30,028 nt of DNA from an uncultured Sphingomonadaceae bacterium (GCA_937996655.1 CALKUK010000020.1:1-30028), one strand, 5' to 3'; shown: positions 15,837 through 21,975, numbered from the stretch's first letter. A program made the numbers and translations. Notes: a model not told the origin generated them from the letters alone.

Positions 15837-17254
15837 GAACCGCGTGAACGGCGCTTGCGGGCATACCGGTCAAATTCCTCAATTTCCCGGCGCTCAAGCC
15901 CCCCAGCAAAGGTCAGCACAAAGGCGTCAGCAAGATCAGGCGAGCGAAGGCCGCGTTTTTTCATCTCGTCCTTCCCTTCGATCTTGAGTTTTCCACCAGA
16001 CGTTAATTCGTATTTGACCCCGGTTAGCTCCGCGATCAGGTCATCATCTTCAATCAGGCATGAGGTTGGGTCGGCGAGCCATTCGCGGGCCTTCCACCAA
16101 AGCTCGTCCCGTAGTCTCATAAATCGGTCGTTGACTGAGGCGCTTTCAGCCACATTAATGCCGCGCACCGGCAGACCAAGCTCCCGCAAGCGGTCCACAA
16201 CCCCCGCGCCGATGCCGATCACGTCCACCAGTATCTCAGATGGCTTGTCCATTTCATCGGCCTGGCGATACTGATCCATGATCAGCCCGGCCACCTGCAT
16301 AGTGTCCTTACCAGCCCAACTCTGGACCTTGGCAACCATTTTATTGCCCATACGCTTCGCAATGGCGGTCCGGTCAGATCCGAACCGCGCCACGTCCACA
16401 CCCCAGACCGGCTTATATCGAAGCTGCTCTATATCGCGCTTCAGTGCCGTCTCGCACAGATGCAGCGGGATAACCGCGTCATCTTCGGACGCTGGGAACT
16501 CACCCAGCACACGAACGCGGTAGATATTGCTATCGGCCCCGTATTTCAGGGCCATCTCGTCTAAAAAAGACTGACTGACCCGGCTTGAGGCGGAACAGGG
16601 CACCGTGAACCGCTTCCACATGGCGCGCATGCGGTGGAATGCTTCATAAAAATAGCCGCTCGTCCGGGTCGGATTGGCAGCCATGATCGTCTTGGCACCC
16701 TCGGTACTCATGGCACCGGCACCCACCTCAAAGATGATATCTTCAACGCCAGATGCTTCGTCCACAATGAACAGCATGTTATCACTGTGGAAGCCCTGGA
16801 ATGCTTCGGGCTGCTCTTTACGCGCCGTGCGCGCAACCGCAAAGCTCTCTGACGGGGCGGATACCAAAACAACCCGGTCGGACTTAACCTCAATCCAGCG
16901 CCGAAACGGCTCTTTCATCTCCCGCGCCCAGCGGGCCAATTCACCCCAGAGAACATCCTCAAGCTGATGCCCGGTCGGGGCGGTACAAGCCACCTTGGCC
17001 GGGTATCGCGTGATCAGCCACCAAACGATAATCCAAGCCAGCAGGGCCGATTTACCAACCCCATGCCCCGATCTGATGGCTATGCGATCTGTCTTTGATA
17101 CCTCGGCTAGGACCTCATCCTGCCAAGGCTCGGGTGTAACCCCCAGGCACTGGCGCACAAATACCCGCGCGTCAGACTTCCATATCTCCATTATCGGCCT
17201 TAGCCGCTCCAGCCCCGAGGCTGCCGATGAAACTGGCAATGCTGTCGTTGACAT
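15821..17254 (-). CDS. terL: Terminase large subunit (packaging ATPase/nuclease)
   Basis: A 477-residue packaging motor. Walker A is GHGVGKS at 63-69, Walker B LFIVDEAS at 161-168 with D165 and E166, and the coupling segment MAANPTRTSGYFY follows. The C-terminal RNase H-like nuclease shows acidic residues at D287 (WGVDVARFG), D344 (ILVDVIGIGAGVVD) and D440/D443 (RSPDLADAF). All expected catalytic residues are present. The ATG used here overlaps the small-subunit gene by 83 bases. Met22 (17191) would overlap by 20 and has a better AAGG ribosome-binding site, so the true start may be there. It works with the small subunit upstream and the portal downstream. Confidence 0.93.
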   Translation of the reverse strand: MSTTALPVSSAASGLERLRPIMEIWKSDARVFVRQCLGVTPEPWQDEVLAEVSKTDRIAIRSGHGVGKSALLAWIIVWWLITRYPAKVACTAPTGHQLEDVLWGELARWAREMKEPFRRWIEVKSDRVVLVSAPSESFAVARTARKEQPEAFQGFHSDNMLFIVDEASGVEDIIFEVGAGAMSTEGAKTIMAANPTRTSGYFYEAFHRMRAMWKRFTVPCSASSRVSQSFLDEMALKYGADSNIYRVRVLGEFPASEDDAVIPLHLCETALKRDIEQLRYKPVWGVDVARFGSDRTAIAKRMGNKMVAKVQSWAGKDTMQVAGLIMDQYRQADEMDKPSEILVDVIGIGAGVVDRLRELGLPVRGINVAESASVNDRFMRLRDELWWKAREWLADPTSCLIEDDDLIAELTGVKYELTSGGKLKIEGKDEMKKRGLRSPDLADAFVLTFAGGLERREIEEFDRYARKRRSRGSWMAA

Positions 17255-17696
17255 TTACGTCCACTGTTGATTTGTCGCCATATTTCTTGGGGGCTAGCTT
17301 GCTCGCAAACCACTTGCGCGCATCAATGCGAAGCCGCGAACGGGCCGCATATTCGGCGTTAAACCGGGGATTGCCATCAGCGTCCGTTGTCTCATCACCG
17401 GATGAATCGTCAGCTATGTCTATAGTTTGCTCGGCCAATACGTCCGCTTGAACCTCGCGCGCCTGCGCGTATTGATCACGGAACGCCTGATTGGCCTCAT
17501 CACCCAACCACCGAAATACGCTAGTGATGGATGGCATACCGTCGCGCTTGCATATGGTGCGAAGGCTATCCCCCTGCATAAGCTGAAGGCAAATGCTTGA
17601 GGCTATCTCTGGACTAAACTTTGATGGCCGACCTGTTTTTGCTTGGGCCGATTCGGCCTTAGCCTTGGGCCTCTTGCCCTTAGTAGTCCCGGTCAC
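17172..17696 (-). CDS. terS: Terminase small subunit
   Basis: About 174 residues from a GTG at 17696; a TTG at 17738 lacks a ribosome-binding site. A basic Lys/Arg/Ala tail is followed by TGRPSKFSPEIASSICLQL, then QGDSLRTICKRDGMPSITSV, a helix-turn-helix typical of small terminase subunits that bind the packaging site. Next comes FRWLGDEANQAFRDQYAQA, and the C-terminal RSRLRIDARKWFASKLAPKK is a frequent motif of this family. It recognises phage DNA and hands it to the large subunit, which follows directly. The packaging site is often within or near this gene but cannot be identified here. Confidence 0.82.
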   Translation of the reverse strand: MTGTTKGKRPKAKAESAQAKTGRPSKFSPEIASSICLQLMQGDSLRTICKRDGMPSITSVFRWLGDEANQAFRDQYAQAREVQADVLAEQTIDIADDSSGDETTDADGNPRFNAEYAARSRLRIDARKWFASKLAPKKYGDKSTVDVNVNDSIASFIGSLGAGAAKADNGDMEV

Positions 17697-17976
17697 TGGA
17701 CGGAGCGCCCTTGATCGAGAAGCCGCCACGGCGATCAACTTTATTGGTTATGCCGTACTTGCCGCCTTCTTTATTCTGGATGGGGCGGGTGCTGGTTGGA
17801 TGATCGGTTTCGCGCGCCGAACGCGGGCCTTGGCCTGTTGGCCCTGCCTGATTGACCTGACCGGCACCCTTGCCAATCGGCCCCCCAGATACTTTTCGAC
17901 CATTGTTCTGCTGAATTCGGCTTGCGGTCTTGTTGGCCCCTGCAAGCGGGCGGGTGGAATTGTAAGCTTTGGCCAC
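17680..17976 (-). CDS. Small basic disordered protein before the terminase (GTG start)
   Basis: A 98-residue protein from a GTG at 17976, just one base after the stop of the 21-aa ORF. AAGGG lies at a suitable distance. The protein is Gly/Asn/Lys/Arg-rich and likely disordered (for example NSTRPLAGANKTASRIQQNN and NKVDRRGGFSIKG). No family recognised. The frame extends upstream to 18159, but that extension would run through a terminator hairpin and lacks a ribosome-binding site, so I reject it. As a basic protein beside the terminase it could bind DNA or assist packaging; that is inference. Confidence 0.55.
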   Translation of the reverse strand: MAKAYNSTRPLAGANKTASRIQQNNGRKVSGGPIGKGAGQVNQAGPTGQGPRSARETDHPTSTRPIQNKEGGKYGITNKVDRRGGFSIKGAPSSDRDY

Positions 17977-17977
17977 G

Positions 17978-18043
17978 TTAGCAGCCCTTTTTGCTGGGCT
18001 TCGGCTTTGACTTCGTGCCCTTGGAACCCTTACCTTTGGCCAT
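17978..18043 (-). CDS. 21-residue lysine-rich micro-ORF
   Basis: The first ORF of the late operon, encoding MAKGKGSKGTKSKPKPSKKG plus a final Cys. Eight of 21 residues are Lys. A clear GGAG at 18051-18054 is 7 bases before the ATG. The stop is followed after one base by the GTG of the next gene. The combination of ribosome-binding site, spacing and coupling makes translation credible. It may act as a leader peptide that couples terminator read-through to translation, or as a small nucleic-acid-binding peptide. No homologue family is recognised. Confidence 0.55.
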   Translation of the reverse strand: MAKGKGSKGTKSKPKPSKKGC

Positions 18044-18056
18044 GGTGTTTCTCCAT

Positions 18057-18087
18057 AAAAAACCCGCCTCGGGGTTCCGGGCGGGGT
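18057..18087 (-). terminator. Intrinsic terminator in the leader of the late operon
   Basis: Read leftward, CCCGCC and GGCGGG arms (18080-18085 and 18063-18068) enclose an 11-base loop and are followed by TTTTTT (18062-18057). The ribosome-binding site of the 21-aa ORF starts only two bases later. A terminator immediately in front of a late operon, with no leftward gene just upstream, is the arrangement of lambda tR' and implies antitermination control. Confidence 0.75.
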
Positions 18088-18205
18088 CACGCGCCCATGC
18101 AGGCGCAAATCAACATCTTGTGCGAAAGCATGCCAGAATATGCCAAGGGTGCCAAGCATTATTTTTTCGGGCTGCGCTTGTTTTATAAAAACCCAAAAAT
18201 ATTTT

Positions 18206-18251
18206 GCGCCAATGTGCGCTTTTTATATTGACTTGAAGCGCCAATAGGCGC
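18206..18251. promoter_or_regulatory. Paired operator-like dyads GCGCCAAT-N2-GCGC
   Basis: Two near-identical dyads, GCGCCAATGTGCGC (18206-18219) and GCGCCAATAGGCGC (18238-18251), have centres 32 bases apart, about three helical turns. The second fills the spacer of a rightward promoter. The first overlaps a possible leftward -35 (TTGGCG) facing a TTATAA about 18 bases on. They probably bind a dimeric regulator, most simply the Cro-like protein encoded at 18626. Confidence 0.6.
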
Positions 18252-18256
18252 AGATT
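18228..18256 (+). promoter_or_regulatory. Rightward sigma70-type promoter
   Basis: TTGACT (18228-18233) and CAGATT (18251-18256) are separated by 17 bases. The -35 matches consensus at five of six positions; the -10 is weak, so an activator or relief from the embedded dyad may matter. A start near 18263 would give a leader of about 44 bases to the GGAG and ATG at 18307. Confidence 0.45.
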
Positions 18257-18306
18257 CACATCACGGTCAAGCAATCAAGCGGGCCACATCACTCGGAGAC
18301 ATTAAC

Positions 18307-18615
18307 ATGGCACATTTAACCGCAGAACAAAAATAGCTTTTTATCCGCATGGCCTTCGCAGCCTACGAAGACGTACCCCTCAATGACCTGGGATCATCCG
18401 AAGATATTTGCTGGATTCAACCGATGCATTTTGTTGAAACCCATGAAGTTTATCACGATTTTTGCAAAATTCACGGGAACCCATCCAAGACAAAAACCTT
18501 CGGGGACTACCAGGTCCATTTTTGGCGCGGCGTTCAATTCAAGAAGGGTCAGCCGCGCGGCGAACTTTATCTGGTGGAGTTCCCCAACGTGTCCGCCTCA
18601 TATTTCAGTGGCTAA
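18307..18615 (+). pseudogene. Hypothetical ORF interrupted by an amber codon at codon 10
   Basis: A GGAG at 18295-18298 is correctly spaced before the ATG at 18307, which begins MAHLTAEQK and then meets TAG at 18334-18336. The same frame continues without another stop as LFIRMAFAAYEDVPLNDL and on to 18615. The only downstream ATG in that frame near the start (18349) has no ribosome-binding site. The likely ancestral protein is 102 residues, with a central part rich in aromatic and charged residues (TFGDYQVHFWRGVQFKKG). It is followed after 10 bases by the Cro-like gene. Possible explanations are a nonsense mutation, amber suppression, re-initiation at 18349 (88 residues) or a base-call error. 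No family recognised. Confidence 0.65.
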
Positions 18616-18625
18616 AGGGTGATAC

Positions 18626-18820
18626 ATGGAAAAAACAACCTTAATCGAGTGGCGCAAGCGGCTTGGGATGTCCCAAGCCGCAGCCGCCGAAAAGCTTGGC
18701 TGCGGGCGGCGATCCTTGCAAAGATGGGAGGACGGGTCGCAGGCCATCCCCCGATACATCGCCCTAGCCTGCTCGGCTGTATCCCTCAATCTGATTCCTT
18801 ACGGCGATCAGGCGCAATAG
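18626..18820 (+). CDS. Cro/C1-type HTH protein, 64 aa
   Basis: A small single-domain regulator. Residues 5-45 form an XRE-type helix-turn-helix (LIEWRKRLGMSQAAAAEKLG, then CGRRSLQRWEDGSQAIPRYI). AAGGG upstream of the ATG is a suitable ribosome-binding site. It has no oligomerisation or cleavage domain, as in Cro-like proteins. It lies rightward between the late-operon leader and the DUF6362-like gene, downstream of a promoter with paired dyads, so autoregulation and an effect on the late leader are plausible. It is distinct from the other Cro-like gene at 23019, giving this phage two small XRE regulators. Confidence 0.75.
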   Translation: MEKTTLIEWRKRLGMSQAAAAEKLGCGRRSLQRWEDGSQAIPRYIALACSAVSLNLIPYGDQAQ

Positions 18821-18840
18821 CCGTCAACGCTTGTCACCCT

Positions 18841-19323
18841 TTAACCGCGCCCGGCCGGGGCGTCAAAGCTGGCCCTGATCCGGCCTCGGCGCACCCTGGT
18901 CGGTCGCGGGTTGAACATCATCCCCGAGTGGTTGGATTTGGTCGGCACCGGCTCACGACCGCAGGCAACCGCCCAGACCGCCTTGATGGCCTTTTTGTAC
19001 CACTGGCCGACCGTCTCGTCGGACCGGCCATAGATCTGGGCCATGGTGCCGAATGACAGGCCCCGGGCGCGGTGAAACAACAGTTCGGCCTGGCGACGAT
19101 CCAGCACCCGGAACCATTCCATGTCACTCAATACCCGGTCGTGATCCTGCCGGGTCGGCATGAACCGGGGCGCGCTGGCATGGGTCGCTGCGTAAGCGTC
19201 CATGAACTCCTGAACGGTTGGGGGCCAATAGACCACGCTGCCCCATCCTTCCGATTTCATGCGCATGTACATGGCCGTCATCAGGGCGCGAAGGATGCGG
19301 GTTTCTGCTTCGTCGATGGTCAT
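18841..19323 (-). CDS. DUF6362-like HTH protein in antiterminator (Q-like) position
   Basis: A 160-residue protein from the ATG at 19323, preceded by a G-rich ribosome-binding site; a TTG at 19338 is the only upstream option. The N-terminal half (about 5-46, with ILRALMTAMYMRMKSEGWG and WPPTVQEFMDAYA) and a sigma70-region-4-like helix-turn-helix (about 78-118, RRQAELLFHRARGLSFGTMA then GRSDETVGQWYKKAIK) resemble the DUF6362 family of alphaproteobacteria and their phages. The C-terminus is basic. It is the last gene of the leftward early operon and lies just before the late leader with its terminator, which is where lambdoid phages keep Q. A late-gene activator or antiterminator role is inference. 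Confidence 0.65.
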   Translation of the reverse strand: MTIDEAETRILRALMTAMYMRMKSEGWGSVVYWPPTVQEFMDAYAATHASAPRFMPTRQDHDRVLSDMEWFRVLDRRQAELLFHRARGLSFGTMAQIYGRSDETVGQWYKKAIKAVWAVACGREPVPTKSNHSGMMFNPRPTRVRRGRIRASFDAPAGRG

Positions 19324-19343
19324 GAAAGGCCCCCCCAAGGCAA

Positions 19344-19991
19344 TCAGGCTGATTTGATTTCAAGCGTTGGCGTAAATCCGAACTCTGCTTGGATATGGGC
19401 TGGCACCGCGCAGCCTGGGCATCCCGGTTCAGGGCCATGGCGCTTGGACCAAACGCGGTCAAACTTGGTTCTGGTGAAGGCTGCCATGACCTCTCGCCAT
19501 TTTTTTTCATCAAAATCCAAAAAATTATCCGGCAAGCCCCCCGTGGGGGTTGGGGGAATATTTTCTTTTCTTTTCTTTTCTTTTCTTATGGCTTCAAGGT
19601 CGCTAGAGCGGGCGCTCACCTCACGCTTAACGTCCGCTTCAGCCATTCCCTCTTTTCGTAACTGCCGGGCAAGCTTGCTCAACTCGGCTGCATCGGTGCT
19701 TTTTGACCGGCGATCATCTATGGCCAAAATGTCGGCTTCGATCCGACCATGACGCCACTCGTCCAATGACACCTGAAAAAACTCGGCCATGGTTGGCTTG
19801 ACCTTCAACCAGTCCTTGATGGGTAACCTGGTGATGGTGGCAAGCTTCTTGTCATCATTGGGTAAAGCGGCCCCGCGCTGCCAGTAATTGAAAATAAGCA
19901 ACAGATAGGCCCCATGCTCAAGCGTGGTCAGATGCTGGGTATCTGCCAGATACTTGGCCGGATAGAATTGCATATAGGGAAGTTCAGACAT
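19344..19991 (-). CDS. DUF1376 (YdaU-like) replication-associated protein
   Basis: A 215-residue protein that starts at the ATG coupled by an 8-base overlap to the DnaA-like gene. Residues 1-95 match DUF1376: LPYMQFYPAKYLADTQHLTT, then LEHGAYLLLIFNYW and a later W-x-H-x-RI. Members occur in phage replication clusters and are thought to help replisome assembly. The middle (about 120-150) is basic and is encoded partly by five tandem TTTTC units. The C-terminus has GPEPGCPGC, a possible metal-binding pair. Genes on both sides (DnaA-like domain and DUF6362-like) support a replication-module location. The pentanucleotide repeat makes the frame potentially unstable. Confidence 0.75.
   Translation of the reverse strand: MSELPYMQFYPAKYLADTQHLTTLEHGAYLLLIFNYWQRGAALPNDDKKLATITRLPIKDWLKVKPTMAEFFQVSLDEWRHGRIEADILAIDDRRSKSTDAAELSKLARQLRKEGMAEADVKREVSARSSDLEAIRKEKKRKENIPPTPTGGLPDNFLDFDEKKWREVMAAFTRTKFDRVWSKRHGPEPGCPGCAVPAHIQAEFGFTPTLEIKSA
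19561..19587. repeat. Pentanucleotide microsatellite (TTTTC)5 inside a coding region
   Basis: Five uninterrupted TTTTC copies plus a partial copy lie inside the DUF1376 gene, at about residue 135. Because the unit is five bases, slippage by one copy would shift the reading frame and truncate the last 80 or so residues. It encodes a Lys/Arg/Glu run. Confidence 0.9.
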
Positions 19992-20271
19992 GACGCATCT
20001 CCGCTGCCAATGCGGCAAACCTTGCCTCAAGCTCATAATGCCGTCTGACCGCGTGTATAACGGTCGTGTGGTCTCGGTTAATCAATCGCCCGATCTGGGG
20101 ATAGGACAATCCGCGCTCATAGAGCCGGGCTGAGATTTCAAACCGCGCCGCGGCGATATCCGTCTGCCGACGCGCTGATAAAATATCGTCCAGCGACACG
20201 CCGTGCTTGGCCCCGATCTGCTTCATTAGTTCGCGCGCTGGAAGCTTGTAAATCGGTAAATCGTCGCTCAT
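19984..20271 (-). CDS. Stand-alone DnaA domain IV-like DNA-binding protein
   Basis: A 95-residue protein from the ATG at 20271, in an ATGA overlap with the 44-aa gene. It corresponds to the DNA-binding domain IV of DnaA alone. A helical part (PARELMKQIGAKHGVSLDDI), then SARLYERGLSYPQIGRLI, and the signature RDHTTVIHAVRR (66-77), close to the DnaA signature that contacts DnaA boxes. There is no AAA+ ATPase. Such proteins could direct host initiation factors to a phage origin, or compete with host DnaA. Its neighbour DUF1376 supports a replication role. Confidence 0.82.
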   Translation of the reverse strand: MSDDLPIYKLPARELMKQIGAKHGVSLDDILSARRQTDIAAARFEISARLYERGLSYPQIGRLINRDHTTVIHAVRRHYELEARFAALAAEMRHV

Positions 20272-20402
20272 GACAGCCTCCATATCCGGCACTCGCCCGT
20301 CTGCTTATTGCGCCTGCCGATGAACGTGTGCGACCATACGAACTCGCTGCCGATTGGGCGCGGCGGTATAGGAACCCCCACGTCAATTTGGAATGCGCTC
20401 AT
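20268..20402 (-). CDS. Small protein of 44 aa between nuclease and DnaA-like genes
   Basis: A short ORF that fills the gap between two annotated genes exactly. Its ATG overlaps the nuclease stop as ATGA, and its stop overlaps the DnaA-like start as ATGA. The sequence starts MSAFQIDVGVPIPPRPIG and ends with the basic RRNKQTGECRIWRLS. Double coupling is strong support that it is translated. No function can be assigned from sequence; a small accessory replication protein would fit its context. Confidence 0.7.
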   Translation of the reverse strand: MSAFQIDVGVPIPPRPIGSEFVWSHTFIGRRNKQTGECRIWRLS

Positions 20403-20734
20403 GCTGATATCCTCGCTTTGATGGGTACACCGGCGCAGAAGAGTGCCTCTTCGACCTCATCAAGAGACCGACAGACAACCGCCCGCGCACCGGCCAAGCC
20501 CAAACGGATGAACGTGCTTTCCTGCGCTTTTGAAACGCTGCCCTTGGGGCCTTTCAACTCGATAAAAAGTGAAAATCCCGCATGGATCACCAGAATATCG
20601 GGACACCCGCGCTTGTAACCGGGTGCCATTGTGCGCGCACCGTCGCCCCCTGGTATCGTGGTCCAATAGGTGTTGGCCGGTAGACAAGCGTCCAGATAGG
20701 CCGCAACGGCCTTGTGCAGATCGCGTTCTTTCAT
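20399..20734 (-). CDS. VRR-NUC domain nuclease
   Basis: A 111-residue stand-alone VRR-NUC (PD-(D/E)xK) protein. RGCPDILVI places D46 after the CPD turn, and IELKG supplies E59 and K61. Q71 in SVSKAQ completes the usual pattern. The N-terminus has the E-x-x-L-x-x-A motif (ERDLHKAVAAYLD). Stand-alone phage VRR-NUC proteins act as structure-specific or Holliday-junction nucleases. The ATG overlaps the corrected stop of the methylase gene as ATGA, and the stop overlaps the next start as ATGA. The gene works in the leftward early operon with replication proteins. Confidence 0.88.
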   Translation of the reverse strand: MKERDLHKAVAAYLDACLPANTYWTTIPGGDGARTMAPGYKRGCPDILVIHAGFSLFIELKGPKGSVSKAQESTFIRLGLAGARAVVCRSLDEVEEALFCAGVPIKARISA

Positions 20735-21335
20735 GCTGCCGCCTCGAATTTTGTTGTCTCATTTCCCCAAGCGGTCCAGCCGGGTCGCTGTTGCCGGCAA
20801 ACAATTCCAAATACGGACCGTCAGTGTATCGGGTCACACGGTCAAAGCATTCATCTGGCTTGCGGCTGTGCTCGCGCACAGGTGCTAATATGATCTCGCG
20901 CACGTCCTTGGCATTTCGGCGCGGAGATCCACGGCGACCTAATAAGCAAAACTCAGCATTTTTTCGTGTGGTCAAACCCAACCCGACAAATAAATCGGAT
21001 TCCTGCGACGGTGTTAGGCGAAGCTGGCGCGAATCAAGAGACTTTTTCAGCTTTACCCACACGAACCCGCTTGACGAATACCGAAATCCCCAAGCGGTCA
21101 TGACTTCAAATGCCTGTTGTAGGCAGGGACCAGTCGTCCACAAAAATAGGTGACAATCTTTGGCCGCGATTTCCTTGACCGGCATTGCTTTGATTGCGTC
21201 AAGGTCCATGACGCTGTAATGCTTCTCGGCATCGCGCCTGCTATCCCAATTGCCCACCTGAAGCGCAGTACGCGCTTTGAATGTCCACGGCGGGTCCGCG
21301 ACGATTGCGCCGAAATGACGCTTGGGGAGTCCCAT
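20731..21335 (-). CDS. MT-A70-type adenine methyltransferase with a one-base frameshift near its end
   Basis: From the ATG at 21335, the protein begins MGLPKRHFGAIVADPPWTF, with the catalytic DPPW at 14-17. It continues through HLFLWTTGPCLQQAF and NAEFCLLGRRGSP to PYLELFA, the usual MT-A70 order. After PYLELFA the frame reads GNSDPAGPLGEM and would run on to 20460 across the nuclease gene. If one base is restored near 20796, the sequence becomes RQQRPGWTAWGNE, the standard family ending, and stops at 20731 in an ATGA overlap with the nuclease. The corrected length is 201 residues. Thus a single C has been lost, by mutation or assembly error. The product likely methylates adenines in phage DNA. 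GTG at 21344 is an alternative start. Confidence 0.85.
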
Positions 21336-21340
21336 TATGT

Positions 21341-21529
21341 TCACGCCGCAACCCCAGTCATTCGGGGCGGCAGACCCTCGCCAATCCATTGCAGCAGAAC
21401 TGCATGGTGGTTGTGATGTGACAACATTCGCTCGCCGTCATAAGGCTTCCACAGGCCGGATTCGATGGCCGCTTGAACCTTGTCGTGGTGAAACCACTGA
21501 TGCCAGGTTATATCGCCGGGGTTGGTCAT
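21341..21529 (-). CDS. Small hypothetical protein, 62 aa
   Basis: A 62-residue protein starting in a TGATG overlap with the GapR gene and ending five bases before the methylase ATG. It has a His/Trp-rich composition: ITWHQWFHHDKVQAAIE and MLSHHNHHAVLLQWIG. The middle includes a GLWKPYDGERM segment. The clustered His residues could bind metal, but no defined motif is seen. Tight packing in the operon supports that it is real. Role unknown. Confidence 0.65.
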   Translation of the reverse strand: MTNPGDITWHQWFHHDKVQAAIESGLWKPYDGERMLSHHNHHAVLLQWIGEGLPPRMTGVAA

Positions 21530-21813
21530 CAGGCAGCGGCCCGCGCAATGGCAGCTTGGCCTAATGGCGTATCCGAAAGCATCCCAAGAGCGTTCAAATA
21601 CAACTCAAGCACGGCTTCTTCTTCGTCACGGTCTGCCTTGTCCTTCTTTCGAAGGACAATCACCTTTCGAATAATCTTTGGATCAAATCCGTTACCCTTT
21701 GCCTCGGCATAGACCTCCCTGATGTCGCTTGATAGCGCGGCTTTTTCCTCTTCCAAACGCTCTATGCGCTGGCAGATTGTCTCAAGTTGATCACCTGCAA
21801 TGGTCGTGGCCAT
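21529..21813 (-). CDS. gapR: GapR (DUF2312) nucleoid-associated protein
   Basis: A 94-residue protein that matches GapR from alphaproteobacteria nearly throughout. GDQLETICQRIERLEEEKAA (7-26) starts the coiled coil, followed by DIREVYAEAKGNGFDPKIIR and LRKKDKADRDEEE, then LELYLNALGM. Chromosomal GapR binds AT-rich and overtwisted DNA and helps replication by stimulating topoisomerases. A phage copy probably acts on phage replication or host nucleoid state. The presence of this family is the strongest evidence for an alphaproteobacterial host. A terminator hairpin lies just upstream (21827-21858). Confidence 0.93.
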   Translation of the reverse strand: MATTIAGDQLETICQRIERLEEEKAALSSDIREVYAEAKGNGFDPKIIRKVIVLRKKDKADRDEEEAVLELYLNALGMLSDTPLGQAAIARAAA

Positions 21814-21820
21814 CAGTCAC

Positions 21821-21952
21821 TTATTGGAAAAAAGGCCGGAGGCCCGAAAGCCCCCGGCTAAGTTCAGGGAGGAAACCAGTGCCAGTGGCGCGGCCACGGG
21901 CTGCGCGCTTGCCCAGCGTCTCACAATCGCTGCTGGCTTCGGGCAAGATCAT
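21821..21952 (-). CDS. Possible small ORF, 43 aa (weak)
   Basis: An ORF starting MILPEASSDCETLGKRAARG lies in the gap between two leftward genes, 23 bases after the upstream stop. A GAGG is present but only two bases from the ATG, which is too close. Its last codons run through the terminator hairpin. It may be a genuine short gene or a chance frame. Nothing else is seen in 21859-21975. Confidence 0.3.
   Translation of the reverse strand: MILPEASSDCETLGKRAARGRATGTGFLPELSRGLSGLRPFFQ
21827..21858 (-). terminator. Intrinsic terminator upstream of gapR
   Basis: Read leftward, GCCGGGGGC pairs with GCCTCCGGC across a six-base loop (nine pairs, one wobble), followed by C and six T's (21833-21828). 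It would stop the leftward early transcript before gapR and the replication genes, unless read-through or antitermination occurs. Confidence 0.75.
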
Positions 21953-21975
21953 CACCTCACCGCCTTATGAGCGCG

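Noticed and set aside
17977..18159. N-terminal extension of the small basic protein to 18159
   Set aside because: It runs through the terminator hairpin, has no ribosome-binding site, and overlaps the better supported 21-aa ORF in another frame.
18619..19056. 145-aa rightward ORF
   Set aside because: It is a different frame across the Cro-like and DUF6362-like genes, with the low-quality composition of a shadow ORF.
20460..20730. Long C-terminal extension of the methylase
   Set aside because: This part is a frame-shifted read of the nuclease gene; the family ending appears in the other frame and stops at 20731.
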